The notes under the pieces: generated by a model | Database searches by the model: none | What the model was told of the DNA's origin: nothing | Seen by the model: the letters and a program-made list of their open reading frames with translations, nothing else | Part shown: positions 1 through 7,585 of the stretch, one piece after another | Numbering within the stretch: the first letter of the stretch is position 1 | Layout: each line of letters begins with the position of its first letter | Made by a program: the position numbers and the translations under genes | Assembly: GCA_050732575.1 (NCBI GenBank) | Contig: JBOHRF010000055.1 | Location: forward strand, 1 to 23,494 | DNA: 23,494 nt | Direction of reading: 5' to 3' | From: JBBDWZ01 sp050732575 | GTDB taxonomy: Bacteria; Gemmatimonadota; Gemmatimonadetes; Longimicrobiales; RSA9

Positions 1-64
1 CTTCTGGACCCTGCGTGCGCAAAATTGGTATTCTTAACCGTACCCCTCCCAAGCGAGGAGCGAG

Positions 65-934
65 ATGGAAAGGGTCAAGGTTTTCATGCTGATGGCCGGC
101 CTGACGGCGTTGCTGGTTGTCATCGGCAACGCGATTGGCGGCTCGAACGGCGCCATGTTGTTCATGGTATTGGCCGCAGTCATGAATTTCGGGATGTATT
201 GGTTCAGTGATAAGGTCGTGCTGCGCATGTACAAGGCGAAGATCATCGATCGTGCGCAGGCACCCGAGCTGTATGACCTGGTGGATCGACTGCGGCAGCG
301 TGCCGGACTGCCCATGCCGGTAGTAGCGGTTGCGCCATCGGAACAGCCTAATGCGTTTGCCACGGGCCGCAACGTGAACCGCGCTGTAGTGTGCTGCACA
401 GCCGGCATCCTGAAGTTGGTGAACAAGGACGAGTTGGAGGGCGTGATTGCGCACGAGCTGGCGCACATCAAACATCGCCACATGTTGGTAGGCACGGTGG
501 CGGCCACCATGGCGGGCGCTATTGCGATGGTGGGCAGCATCGTGCGCTGGGGCGCAATCTTCGGTGGTTTTGGCCGGGATGACGAAGGCAACAGCCCAAT
601 CGCGCTGTTGGCGCTCGCGATTGTTGCACCGATTGCCGCCATGATCATCCAGTTTGCCATCAGCCGGCAGAACGAATACCAGGCGGATGCCACGGCCGCG
701 CGTCTGACCGGTAAGCCGCGCAATCTGGCGAGTGCGTTGCAGCGGCTCGAGGGATTCGCGCACCGGATTCCCATGCAAGTCAATCCCGCTGCGGCTCAGC
801 TCGCCATCGTGAACCCGCTTTCGGGCGGGCGCGGCATGGGTCTGTTCAAGTTGTTCAGCACGCATCCGCCCACGGAAGAGCGCGTGGCCAGGCTGGAGGC
901 CATTGAGCGCGATCCTTCGTTGTTGCGCGCGTGA
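65..934 (+). CDS. htpX: HtpX-like M48 family zinc metalloprotease
   Basis: This 289-aa protein is an integral-membrane zinc endopeptidase of the HtpX type. In the known family it cleaves misfolded or damaged inner-membrane proteins with its active site on the cytosolic side. Residues 8-24 and 30-47 form two N-terminal hydrophobic segments. The zinc motif HELAH is at 130-134 (E131 catalytic), and the third ligand is E204 in NEYQAD. Further hydrophobic stretches lie at about 143-165 and 180-200. The C-terminal STHPPTEERVARL motif is typical of M48B proteases, and the length matches the usual 280-300 aa. The ATG is preceded by a GAGGAG-like ribosome site about 5 nt upstream. The TGA overlaps the next gene's GTG, so it heads a translationally coupled set of three genes. 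Confidence in the family is high; the orthology-based symbol is slightly less sure. Confidence 0.95.
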   Translation: MERVKVFMLMAGLTALLVVIGNAIGGSNGAMLFMVLAAVMNFGMYWFSDKVVLRMYKAKIIDRAQAPELYDLVDRLRQRAGLPMPVVAVAPSEQPNAFATGRNVNRAVVCCTAGILKLVNKDELEGVIAHELAHIKHRHMLVGTVAATMAGAIAMVGSIVRWGAIFGGFGRDDEGNSPIALLALAIVAPIAAMIIQFAISRQNEYQADATAARLTGKPRNLASALQRLEGFAHRIPMQVNPAAAQLAIVNPLSGGRGMGLFKLFSTHPPTEERVARLEAIERDPSLLRA

Positions 935-1884
935 GCGTAGCGCCCAAGTCATCGATCGTGCGTGCGGCCGGCCCTTACGCCGGCCGCATTTGCATCATTG
1001 TAAATCCGGCCGCCGGCCAGGAGGAAACGGCTCGCTTGCGGCGCAAGCTGGGCGGCGCGTTTGCCGCCCGCGGCGCTGCCTTTGATTTGGTTACCACCGA
1101 ATACGCCGGTCATGCCACCATCATCGCCTGTGAGGCGGCGCAGCTGGGCTATCAATCGGTTTGTGTGGTGGGCGGCGATGGCACTCTGGCCGAAGCCGCA
1201 ACAGGTGTGGCTGGAACATCCGTACCTCTTGCCATCATCCCGCGCGGTACGGCCAACCAGGTGGCGCGCAATCTGAGTATTCCCGTGGCCTTCGAGAGAG
1301 CGGTCGAAGTGGCGGTCCACGGCACACCCACGGCTATCGATTTGGGTCGTGTGAACGGGCGGTCCTTTGCTTTGCTTGCGGGTGCCGGATTCGATGCCGC
1401 GGTCATGACCTCGGCCACGCGCGAGCTCAAGGAGCGCTGGGGTTTTGCCGCGTACATTTTTGCCGCCGTGAAAGAGGTGTTGGCCGTGGAGCCCGCGCGT
1501 TTCAGCATTCGCGCCGATCAGCGCGAGCTGGAAGTCAGTGCCGTGACCGTAATGATTGCCAACGTGGGCGAGTTGTTTACGCGCTATTTGCCCCTGCGCC
1601 TGCCACTCACACCCCATCCGTTCAGCTCGTGGAATGATGGCCTGTTCGATGTGGTCATCATCGCGCCCCGCAAATTCCCGCACTGGGCCACTGTGCTGTG
1701 GAACGCGGCACGCCATCGCTTCGGCGGTACCGATGAGCTCATACATCTGCAGGCCCGGGAAGTCACCATTGACGCCGAACCCGTGGTACCGGTGCAGATC
1801 GATGGCGACCCCGCGGGCACTACCCCCATGACCGCAGTGGCCATCGAGCGTGCGGCCCGTATCCTGCTCCCACGCGGACCGTGA
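931..1884 (+). CDS. YegS/diacylglycerol kinase-like lipid kinase
   Basis: This 317-aa protein has the DAGK catalytic fold and would transfer phosphate from a nucleotide to a lipid or sphingoid-type acceptor; the substrate cannot be read from sequence. The N-terminal strand ends in NPAAG (25-29). The nucleotide-binding motif GGDGTLAEA spans 81-89 and is followed by PRGTANQVARNL at 104-115, both hallmarks of the family. The C-terminal half contains NDGLFDVVI and the QIDGDP signature typical of YegS-like beta-sandwich domains. The start is GTG at 931 inside the preceding gene's stop region (GTGA overlap). The first ~15 residues are poorly conserved in character, so a slightly later start is possible. 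It is flanked by overlaps on both sides, which indicates an operon with the HtpX-like protease and the hydrolase. Confidence 0.92.
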   Translation: MSVAPKSSIVRAAGPYAGRICIIVNPAAGQEETARLRRKLGGAFAARGAAFDLVTTEYAGHATIIACEAAQLGYQSVCVVGGDGTLAEAATGVAGTSVPLAIIPRGTANQVARNLSIPVAFERAVEVAVHGTPTAIDLGRVNGRSFALLAGAGFDAAVMTSATRELKERWGFAAYIFAAVKEVLAVEPARFSIRADQRELEVSAVTVMIANVGELFTRYLPLRLPLTPHPFSSWNDGLFDVVIIAPRKFPHWATVLWNAARHRFGGTDELIHLQAREVTIDAEPVVPVQIDGDPAGTTPMTAVAIERAARILLPRGP

Positions 1885-2801
1885 TCGACGCTCGTGCTCA
1901 CACCATTGAGCAGCATACCACGCCCGACGGCGTCCGGGTGGCGCTGCACCGACTGGGTCCGCGCAAACGTGTGCCCGTGTTGCTGGTGCCCGGCACATTC
2001 TCCAACCACACGTTCTGGTTTGGCACGCGCGGTATTGGTTTTGCCCGCGCACTGGTTGAGGCCGGTTTTGAAGCCTGTGCACTCGATCCGCGCGGCCATG
2101 GCCAAAGCCAGCGTCCAACCCACCGGGACCGCTGGGATTTCGACGACTGGGCGCGTCAGGATGTGCCCACCGTGCTTCGCTCCCTGATTGCCGAACAGCG
2201 CCGTCCGTTTCTGATTGGCCACTCCGCCGGTGGCGCGGCCGCTCTCATAGCGCTGGCCGCAAATCCCGAGCTGCGTCCACAGGTGCGCGGCGTGGTCCTG
2301 GTCGCCACCCCCGTGCCCTGGCTGCAGCCCTGGCGAGGCGCCATGCCCTGGCTGCTCAAAACGATTTCTCGCTTGCTCGGTCGGTTTCCTGCCCGCTTTC
2401 TGCGACTGGGTCCCGAAGATGAGCTGGAGGGTGCCATGGCCCAATGGATGTCCTGGCAGCTGGCTCGCCGCTGGACCGGTGATGATGGGACCGACTACGA
2501 AGCGGGGTTGCGCGTCCTGGATTTGCCGTTGCTCGCTATCGCCGCCACCGCCGACCGCTACTTCGCGCCGCCGCCCGCGTGCCGCGCGCTGTACGAGCTC
2601 ATCAAATCGCCCGATAAAACGCTGTTGATGTGTGGACGCGCAACGACCTATGGTGAGGATTTCAGCCACGCGTCCATCCTGACCGGTCGCGCGGCTCGAA
2701 CCGAGATCTGGCCCAAAATTGTCACCTGGCTCCGCCAGCGCACGCCTCGCAACCCCGATGCACCCCACACGCCCCCGACGCCCGATACGCCCCTGACTTG
2801 A
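1881..2801 (+). CDS. alpha/beta hydrolase
   Basis: This 306-aa protein belongs to the alpha/beta-hydrolase superfamily and probably acts as an esterase or lipase on an unknown substrate. The oxyanion-side loop is PGTFSN at 37-42. The nucleophile elbow GHSAGG puts the serine at S115. D225 in TADRYF is the likely acid and H263 in FSHASI the likely base, so the triad is complete and in order. Residues ~145-190 form a Trp-rich cap region. The last ~25 residues are a Pro/Thr-rich tail with no recognisable domain. There is no signal peptide, so it is probably cytosolic. The GTG start overlaps the lipid kinase stop by 4 nt. This coupling to a lipid kinase and a membrane protease suggests membrane-lipid metabolism, which is inference only. 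Confidence 0.9.
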   Translation: MIDARAHTIEQHTTPDGVRVALHRLGPRKRVPVLLVPGTFSNHTFWFGTRGIGFARALVEAGFEACALDPRGHGQSQRPTHRDRWDFDDWARQDVPTVLRSLIAEQRRPFLIGHSAGGAAALIALAANPELRPQVRGVVLVATPVPWLQPWRGAMPWLLKTISRLLGRFPARFLRLGPEDELEGAMAQWMSWQLARRWTGDDGTDYEAGLRVLDLPLLAIAATADRYFAPPPACRALYELIKSPDKTLLMCGRATTYGEDFSHASILTGRAARTEIWPKIVTWLRQRTPRNPDAPHTPPTPDTPLT

Positions 2802-2865
2802 ATCACCCTCGCTTCGGCCCGATCTTTACAGGCTGACCAAATACGCAACCGGGAGTTCAATCGCC

Positions 2866-3429
2866 ATGGCCGTACCCGCAACGCAGATCCGTAAGGGCAA
2901 CGTCATCATCTTCAACGGCGACCCCTGCCGCGTCATTGAATTCGAGCACCGCACGCCCGGCAACCTGCGCGCATTCATTCAAGCCAAAATGAAGAACCTG
3001 CGGAATGGCTCCACGCTCGAGCACCGGTTTCGCGCGGCCGACCAGGTGGAGAAGGCGGAGATGTCAACGCAGGAGCTGCAATACATGTACAGTGATGGTA
3101 CGCACCATCATTTCATGAACACACAGAGCTTCGAGATGCTCGAGCTCTCGGATGATGCCCTGGGCGAATCGGCACAGTGGTTGTCACTCAACATGGTGAT
3201 CCTGGCGGAGTTCTTCAACGGTCGTCCGGTCGGTGTCGAGCTGCCCGCCGCGCTCGAGTTCGAGGTCGTGCAGACGGAGGCATCGCTGGCCGGCGCCACC
3301 AAAACGGCCATGACCAAACCGGCCAAACTGGACAATGGCGCGATTGTGCAAGTGCCGCCCTTCGTAAAGCAGGGAGATCGCATCCGGGTGGATCCACGGG
3401 AAGGCAAATACCTGGAGCGGGCCAAGTGA
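2866..3429 (+). CDS. efp: elongation factor P
   Basis: This 187-aa protein is translation elongation factor P, which binds between the ribosomal P and E sites and relieves stalling at proline stretches. All three beta-barrel domains are present: KOW-like domain I (1-65), the OB domain with MYSDGTHHHFMNT, and the C-terminal domain ending PPFVKQGDRIRVDPREGKYLERAK, which is diagnostic. The start is ATG with GGGAG at 2851-2855, about 10 nt upstream. The domain I loop reads PGNLRAF at 31-37, so the residue equivalent to the modified tip (Lys34 of E. coli, Arg32 of Pseudomonas) is Asn33. The usual lysylation or rhamnosylation target is absent. It lies 64 nt after the hydrolase and just before a long hairpin, so it is probably its own unit. 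Confidence 0.97.
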   Translation: MAVPATQIRKGNVIIFNGDPCRVIEFEHRTPGNLRAFIQAKMKNLRNGSTLEHRFRAADQVEKAEMSTQELQYMYSDGTHHHFMNTQSFEMLELSDDALGESAQWLSLNMVILAEFFNGRPVGVELPAALEFEVVQTEASLAGATKTAMTKPAKLDNGAIVQVPPFVKQGDRIRVDPREGKYLERAK

Positions 3430-3433
3430 GCGC

Positions 3434-3499
3434 ACGTTCACGTTCTCGATTTCGTTCCCGTTAACGGCCGTCAACAGACGTGAACGAAAACGTGAACGG
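3434..3499. repeat. intergenic hairpin, GTTCAC/GTTCTC family (copy 1)
   Basis: The left arm starts ACGTTCACGTTCTCG and the right arm ends GAACGAAAACGTGAACGG. They are near-reverse-complements around a centre GTTAACGGCCGTCAAC that is itself almost palindromic. The element fills the whole spacer between efp and the HmuY-like gene, and its right arm ends one base before that gene's ATG. It could be a terminator for efp, a ribosome-site occluding hairpin for the next gene, or a dispersed palindromic repeat. Confidence 0.85.
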
Positions 3500-4072
3500 A
3501 TGAAGGTCCAACGTCTCGAATGGATCCGCCGCGAGCGGGTCGCCATCCTCATCATAAGTTTGCTCGTTCTCGCAGCGCTGGGATTGATCGCCGCTTCCTT
3601 GTCGCGGCCTGAACCGCCGTCGTTCCCAGTGGCGAACGATGCCATCCTGATTGATGCCGCGCAGCGGACGCGTCGGCTCACGATCGATGCCTCAGATCCG
3701 GTTGCCTGGAGATTCCTCTCTCTGCGTGAGGGACGCGTCCTCGCGCAGCCCGGACCGCTCGCATGGGACCTCGCCGTGCGCAGATTTCATATTGCCACCA
3801 ACGGTGGGCCAGGCTTGGCCGGCTCCGGCGCGGCCGGCGTGGTGGCTGCCATGGATCAGCCACCTGCGCTGCAGCAAACATCGGCGGATACAACCAAGTC
3901 CGGCTTTGGCAAGTGGTATGACTATGGATTCACCAGCCATCTGCTCACCCCCAAGCCGCTGACCTACTCGGTGCTGGCCGCCGATGGATCACGCTACACC
4001 GTGCGCATTCTGAGCTACTATTGCCCGGGTGCGCAGCCAGGCTGCATAACGATCGAGTACAGTCCACAATGA
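3500..4072 (+). CDS. membrane-anchored HmuY-like protein
   Basis: This 190-aa protein has a single N-terminal membrane segment (about residues 15-34, ILIISLLVLAALGLIAASL) after a basic stretch. The rest would face the periplasm or outside. The segment from about 60 onward resembles HmuY-family proteins: IDASDPVAWRFLSLREGRV is followed by WDLAVRRFHIATNGG and a Gly-rich loop. In Bacteroidota, HmuY captures haem at the cell surface. I cannot identify haem ligands here, so haem binding is not established. HmuY is normally a lipoprotein, and this one has an uncleaved-looking anchor with no lipobox. The ATG at 3500 directly abuts hairpin copy 1 and no separate ribosome site is visible. A second hairpin follows the gene. 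No TonB receptor is adjacent. Confidence 0.75.
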   Translation: MKVQRLEWIRRERVAILIISLLVLAALGLIAASLSRPEPPSFPVANDAILIDAAQRTRRLTIDASDPVAWRFLSLREGRVLAQPGPLAWDLAVRRFHIATNGGPGLAGSGAAGVVAAMDQPPALQQTSADTTKSGFGKWYDYGFTSHLLTPKPLTYSVLAADGSRYTVRILSYYCPGAQPGCITIEYSPQ

Positions 4073-4093
4073 TCTTATCAAATTCCTTGAGTT

Positions 4094-4180
4094 GTTTACG
4101 TTCTCGTTCACATTCACGTTCTCGTTCACGGCTGTTAACGGCCGTTAGCGTGAACGTTTAACGAGAACGAGAACGTGAAC
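4094..4180. repeat. intergenic hairpin, GTTCAC/GTTCTC family (copy 2)
   Basis: The left half runs from GTTTACGTTCTCGTTC to the centre GTTAACGGCCGTTAGC. The right half ends ACGAGAACGAGAACGTGAAC. The arms are imperfectly complementary and built from 6-nt units. The element occupies most of the spacer before uvrA and ends 10 nt before its ATG. The same centre and unit sequences appear in copy 1. Confidence 0.85.
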
Positions 4181-4190
4181 AGATATCACT

Positions 4191-7034
4191 ATGCCCGATG
4201 AAAAGTTGATCGTGCGCGGCGCGCGCGAGCACAACCTGAAGAACATCGACGTGGAAATCCCGCGTGACCGGCTAGTGGTGATCACCGGGCTTTCGGGCAG
4301 TGGCAAATCGTCGCTGGCCTTCGACACGATTTACGCGGAAGGGCAACGCCGCTACGTCGAGTCTTTGTCCGCGTACGCGCGCCAGTTTCTGGGCATCATG
4401 GAGAAGCCCGACGTGGATGTCATTGAGGGTCTGTCGCCGGCCATATCCATCGAGCAGAAGACGACCGGCCGCAATCCACGCTCCACGGTAGGCACGGTCA
4501 CGGAGATCTATGACTACCTGCGTCTGCTCTGGGCGCGCGTGGGGATACCGCATTGTCCATCGTGTGGCCGCCCGGTCCGCCGGCAGTCGGCCACCCAAAT
4601 CACAGAGCAGATCCTGGGTTGGCCGACGGGCAGCAAAATCGAAGTGCTCGCGCCGCTCGTGCGTGGACGCAAAGGCGAGTTTCGCGATTTGTTCGATGAG
4701 GCGCGCAAGAAGGGCTTTGTGCGCGCGCGTGTCGATGGCGAGCTGATTGAATTGGAGCGGCCGCCCAAGCTGAATCGCTACGAAAACCATGACATCTCGA
4801 TTGTAGTCGATCGACTGGTGTTGCGTGAGGAGGATCGCTCGCGCCTGGCCGATTCCATTGAAACCGCGCTCAGGGCGGCCAGTGGCATCGTGGAGGTGAT
4901 GCTGCACGGGGATGAACCCAAAACGCACCTGTTCAGCGAGCGGTATGCCTGCGTCTATTGCGGCACCAGCATGGCTGAGCTGGAGCCGCGCCAGTTCTCC
5001 TTCAACTCACCGTACGGCGCGTGTGAGGGGTGCGGTGGCCTGGGTACTCGCCGTGAGGTGAGTCCGGAACTGGTCATTGGCGATGCCATCATCTCGATCC
5101 TCGAGGGAGTCGTCCTGCCCTGGGGCGAGCCCTCCGGACACTTGCGCCGCTCCATCATTCCCGGACTGGCCGACCATTTCAAGTTCGACGCCAACACGCC
5201 CTGGGGTCAGCTCAAGGAATCGGCGCGCCAGGGACTCTTGCACGGCACGGGCGCGAAGAAGGTCAAGTTCCCGTATCGCGCAGGAGGCGCCAAAGGCACG
5301 TACGAGGAACCGTGGGAGGGTGTGCTGGTCAACGTGAAACGGCGTTATGACGAGACGACGTCGGATGCCGTGCGCGAACAGCTGGAACAGTTCATGTCCA
5401 CACTGCCTTGCCAGGTCTGCAAAGGCACGCGCCTGAAAAAAGAGAGCCTTGCGGTGACTGTGGCCGGCCGTTCGCTCGGTGAGGTGGTCGAGTTGAGCGT
5501 GAATGATGGACTTGCTTTTTTCACCAACCTGCGCAGCTCGAATTCGCTGCCACCGGAAATTGCCGGACCCATCCTCAAGGAAGTAACCGAGCGGCTGCAG
5601 TTCCTGGTGAATGTGGGTCTCGAGTATCTCACCCTGGGCCGTTCTGCTGAAACATTGTCGGGCGGTGAAGCGCAGCGCATCCGGTTGGCCACCCAGATTG
5701 GCAGCCGGCTGGTGGGCGTGTTGTACATCCTGGATGAGCCGTCGATTGGCCTGCACCAGCGCGATAACGAGCGGCTGCTGGCCACACTCAAGCAGCTGCG
5801 TGACCTGGGCAACACCGTTCTGGTGGTCGAGCACGATCGGGACACAATCCGTAATGCCGACTACGTCATCGATCTGGGCCTGGGCGCCGGTCGTCATGGC
5901 GGTGAAGTGGTGGCTACCGGCGCACTGGAGGATGTGCTTACCAGCACCACCTCGCTGACAGCAGCCTACCTGCGCGGCGACCGCGAAATTGCTGTGCCCA
6001 GGACGCGTCGCCGCGGCCGGCATGACCAGGTGCTGCGTGTGCGCGGCGCCCGTGAGCACAACCTGCGCCGCATCGATGTCGGCTTCCCGCTGGGCACGTT
6101 CATATGCATCACGGGCGTCAGCGGATCGGGCAAGAGCACCCTGGTCAACGACATCCTGTACCAGGCGCTGGCTCGGCATTTCTATTCGGCGCGCGTCATT
6201 CCCGGGGCGCACACCAGCATTGACGGGCTCGACAAGATCGACAAAGTCGTGGCCATCGATCAGTCGCCCATCGGGCGCACACCGCGTTCGAATCCGGCCA
6301 CCTACACAGGTCTTTTCACACCTATCCGCACGCTGTTCGCCGAGTTGCCCGAATCGAAGATTCGCGGCTACTCGCCCGGTCGCTTCTCCTTCAACGTGAA
6401 AGGCGGTCGTTGCGAGGCGTGCCAGGGTGACGGCCTGGTCAAGATCGAAATGCACTTTCTGCCTGATGTCTATGTGCCTTGCGATGTTTGCCGGGGCCGT
6501 CGCTACAACCGTGAGACCCTGGAAGTCTTCTACAAGGGCCGCACGATCGCCGATGTCCTGGAAATGACCGTTCTGGAAGCACTCGAGTTCTTTGACGCGG
6601 TACCCTCCATCAAACACAAGTTGCAGACGCTTTCCGACGTCGGCCTGGGCTACATCCACCTCGGCCAGTCGGCCACCACGCTTTCCGGCGGCGAGGCGCA
6701 ACGCGTAAAGTTGGCCACCGAGCTCTCCCGTCGAGACACCGGCCAAACCCTGTATATCCTCGACGAGCCGACCACCGGACTGCATTTTGAAGACGTGCGC
6801 CTCTTGCTCCATGTGCTCCACCGGCTGGTGGAACGGGGCAATACCGTCGTGGTCATTGAGCACAACCTCGAGGTGATCAAGACGTCCGACTGGATCATCG
6901 ACTTGGGCCCGGAAGGTGGTGAGGGTGGTGGCCAGATCGTGGCCGAGGGAACGCCCGAGGATGTGGCGAGTAACCCCGTATCGCATACGGGCAGGTTTCT
7001 CGCAGACCTGCTTGGACTTGCACCCGTGGGGTAG
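4191..7034 (+). CDS. uvrA: excinuclease ABC subunit A (UvrA)
   Basis: This 947-aa protein is the damage-recognition ATPase of nucleotide excision repair. It forms dimers that load UvrB onto lesions. The first ATPase half has Walker A GLSGSGKSS at 33-41 and the UvrA-specific NPRSTVGTVTEIYDYLR. A first zinc module follows (CPSCGRPV, then CVYCGTSMAELEPRQFSFNSP and CEGCGG), then the signature LSGGEAQRIRLA and the Walker B region YILDEPSIGLHQRD. The second half has GVSGSGKST, NPATYTGLFTPIR, the zinc module CEACQGDG...CDVCRGRRYN, LSGGEAQRVKLA and YILDEPTTGLHFED. The length and domain order are canonical. There is no good Shine-Dalgarno in the 10 nt between hairpin copy 2 and the ATG. No uvrB, uvrC or obvious LexA box is in the window. 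Confidence 0.99.
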   Translation: MPDEKLIVRGAREHNLKNIDVEIPRDRLVVITGLSGSGKSSLAFDTIYAEGQRRYVESLSAYARQFLGIMEKPDVDVIEGLSPAISIEQKTTGRNPRSTVGTVTEIYDYLRLLWARVGIPHCPSCGRPVRRQSATQITEQILGWPTGSKIEVLAPLVRGRKGEFRDLFDEARKKGFVRARVDGELIELERPPKLNRYENHDISIVVDRLVLREEDRSRLADSIETALRAASGIVEVMLHGDEPKTHLFSERYACVYCGTSMAELEPRQFSFNSPYGACEGCGGLGTRREVSPELVIGDAIISILEGVVLPWGEPSGHLRRSIIPGLADHFKFDANTPWGQLKESARQGLLHGTGAKKVKFPYRAGGAKGTYEEPWEGVLVNVKRRYDETTSDAVREQLEQFMSTLPCQVCKGTRLKKESLAVTVAGRSLGEVVELSVNDGLAFFTNLRSSNSLPPEIAGPILKEVTERLQFLVNVGLEYLTLGRSAETLSGGEAQRIRLATQIGSRLVGVLYILDEPSIGLHQRDNERLLATLKQLRDLGNTVLVVEHDRDTIRNADYVIDLGLGAGRHGGEVVATGALEDVLTSTTSLTAAYLRGDREIAVPRTRRRGRHDQVLRVRGAREHNLRRIDVGFPLGTFICITGVSGSGKSTLVNDILYQALARHFYSARVIPGAHTSIDGLDKIDKVVAIDQSPIGRTPRSNPATYTGLFTPIRTLFAELPESKIRGYSPGRFSFNVKGGRCEACQGDGLVKIEMHFLPDVYVPCDVCRGRRYNRETLEVFYKGRTIADVLEMTVLEALEFFDAVPSIKHKLQTLSDVGLGYIHLGQSATTLSGGEAQRVKLATELSRRDTGQTLYILDEPTTGLHFEDVRLLLHVLHRLVERGNTVVVIEHNLEVIKTSDWIIDLGPEGGEGGGQIVAEGTPEDVASNPVSHTGRFLADLLGLAPVG

Positions 7035-7041
7035 AACGGCG

Positions 7042-7117
7042 GCAAAGGTGACGGTGACGGTGACGGTGAAGCGGGGTATTCTCTTTCTTCACGGACACCC
7101 TCACCCTTCACCTTTGC
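7042..7117. repeat. intergenic hairpin built of GGTGAC-type units
   Basis: The left arm starts GCAAAGGTGA and continues as four GGTGA(C/A) hexamers. The right arm reads CTTCACGGACACCCTCACCC and ends TCACCTTTGC. The arms are reverse complements at their ends and degenerate toward the middle, around an AGCGGGGTATTCTCTTT loop. It lies 8 nt after the uvrA stop and 59 nt before the YbjN-like gene. The architecture matches the GTTCAC-family hairpins but the unit sequence is unrelated. A terminator function for uvrA is possible, though no U-run follows. Confidence 0.8.
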
Positions 7118-7176
7118 TGGGCAGAAACGGAAGGGCTGGCACGGCCGTACAGCTAGTAACCAGCAAGGAGATGGGA

Positions 7177-7581
7177 ATGACAACCAGAGAAGACCTCGAG
7201 AGCTACCTGCTCCGTATGGGCGTCGAATACGACGAGGTGGAGGACGCCATGTGGCTGCTGAAGCCGGGCAATGGCGCGAGTGTCGTCGTGAATTATTCGC
7301 CGCCCGTAGTGCTGTTGCGCCTGAAGGTGATGGAGCTGCCGCAAGACCATGACGACCCGCGGCTTTCCATGTTCTTTCGCAGGCTGCTCGAATTGAACGC
7401 GACTGACATTCTGCACGGCAGCTACGGCATCGAAGCCAACGAAGTCGTGCTTTCTGACGCGCTGGAGTTGGAAGACCTGGATTTCTCGGAGCTGCGCAGC
7501 TCCTACGAGAGCATGGTGATGGCCGCGGGCAGTCACACACCCGGGTTGACCGAGCTCGTACCCGTCGCCCACGAAGGATAA
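7177..7581 (+). CDS. YbjN domain-containing protein
   Basis: This 134-aa cytosolic-looking protein begins MTTREDLESYLLRMGVEYDEV and contains a mixed alpha/beta core with NYSPPVVLLRLKVMELP and LLELNATDILHGSYGIEANEVVLSDALELEDLDFSEL. That pattern matches YbjN / type III secretion chaperone-like families. The molecular role is not established; peptide- or protein-binding chaperone function is proposed for the fold. A strong AAGGAG (7165-7170) lies exactly 6 nt before ATG 7177. An ATG at 7171 abuts the ribosome site and is a poorer start. The stop is 4 nt before the PspA start, so the two are co-transcribed. Adjacency to PspA suggests it modulates or senses the membrane-stress response. Confidence 0.88.
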   Translation: MTTREDLESYLLRMGVEYDEVEDAMWLLKPGNGASVVVNYSPPVVLLRLKVMELPQDHDDPRLSMFFRRLLELNATDILHGSYGIEANEVVLSDALELEDLDFSELRSSYESMVMAAGSHTPGLTELVPVAHEG

Positions 7582-7585
7582 GACC

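Noticed and set aside
949..2118. 389-codon minus-strand open frame
   Set aside because: It is antisense to the lipid kinase and hydrolase genes, both of which have complete motifs.
5007..6986. 659-codon open frame on the minus strand
   Set aside because: It is antisense to uvrA, whose frame carries all expected motifs; the minus-strand translation shows no domain. Long antisense frames are common in GC-rich genes.
7042..7117. Riboswitch upstream of the YbjN-like gene
   Set aside because: The structure is a simple low-complexity hairpin; no conserved aptamer core of a known class was recognised.
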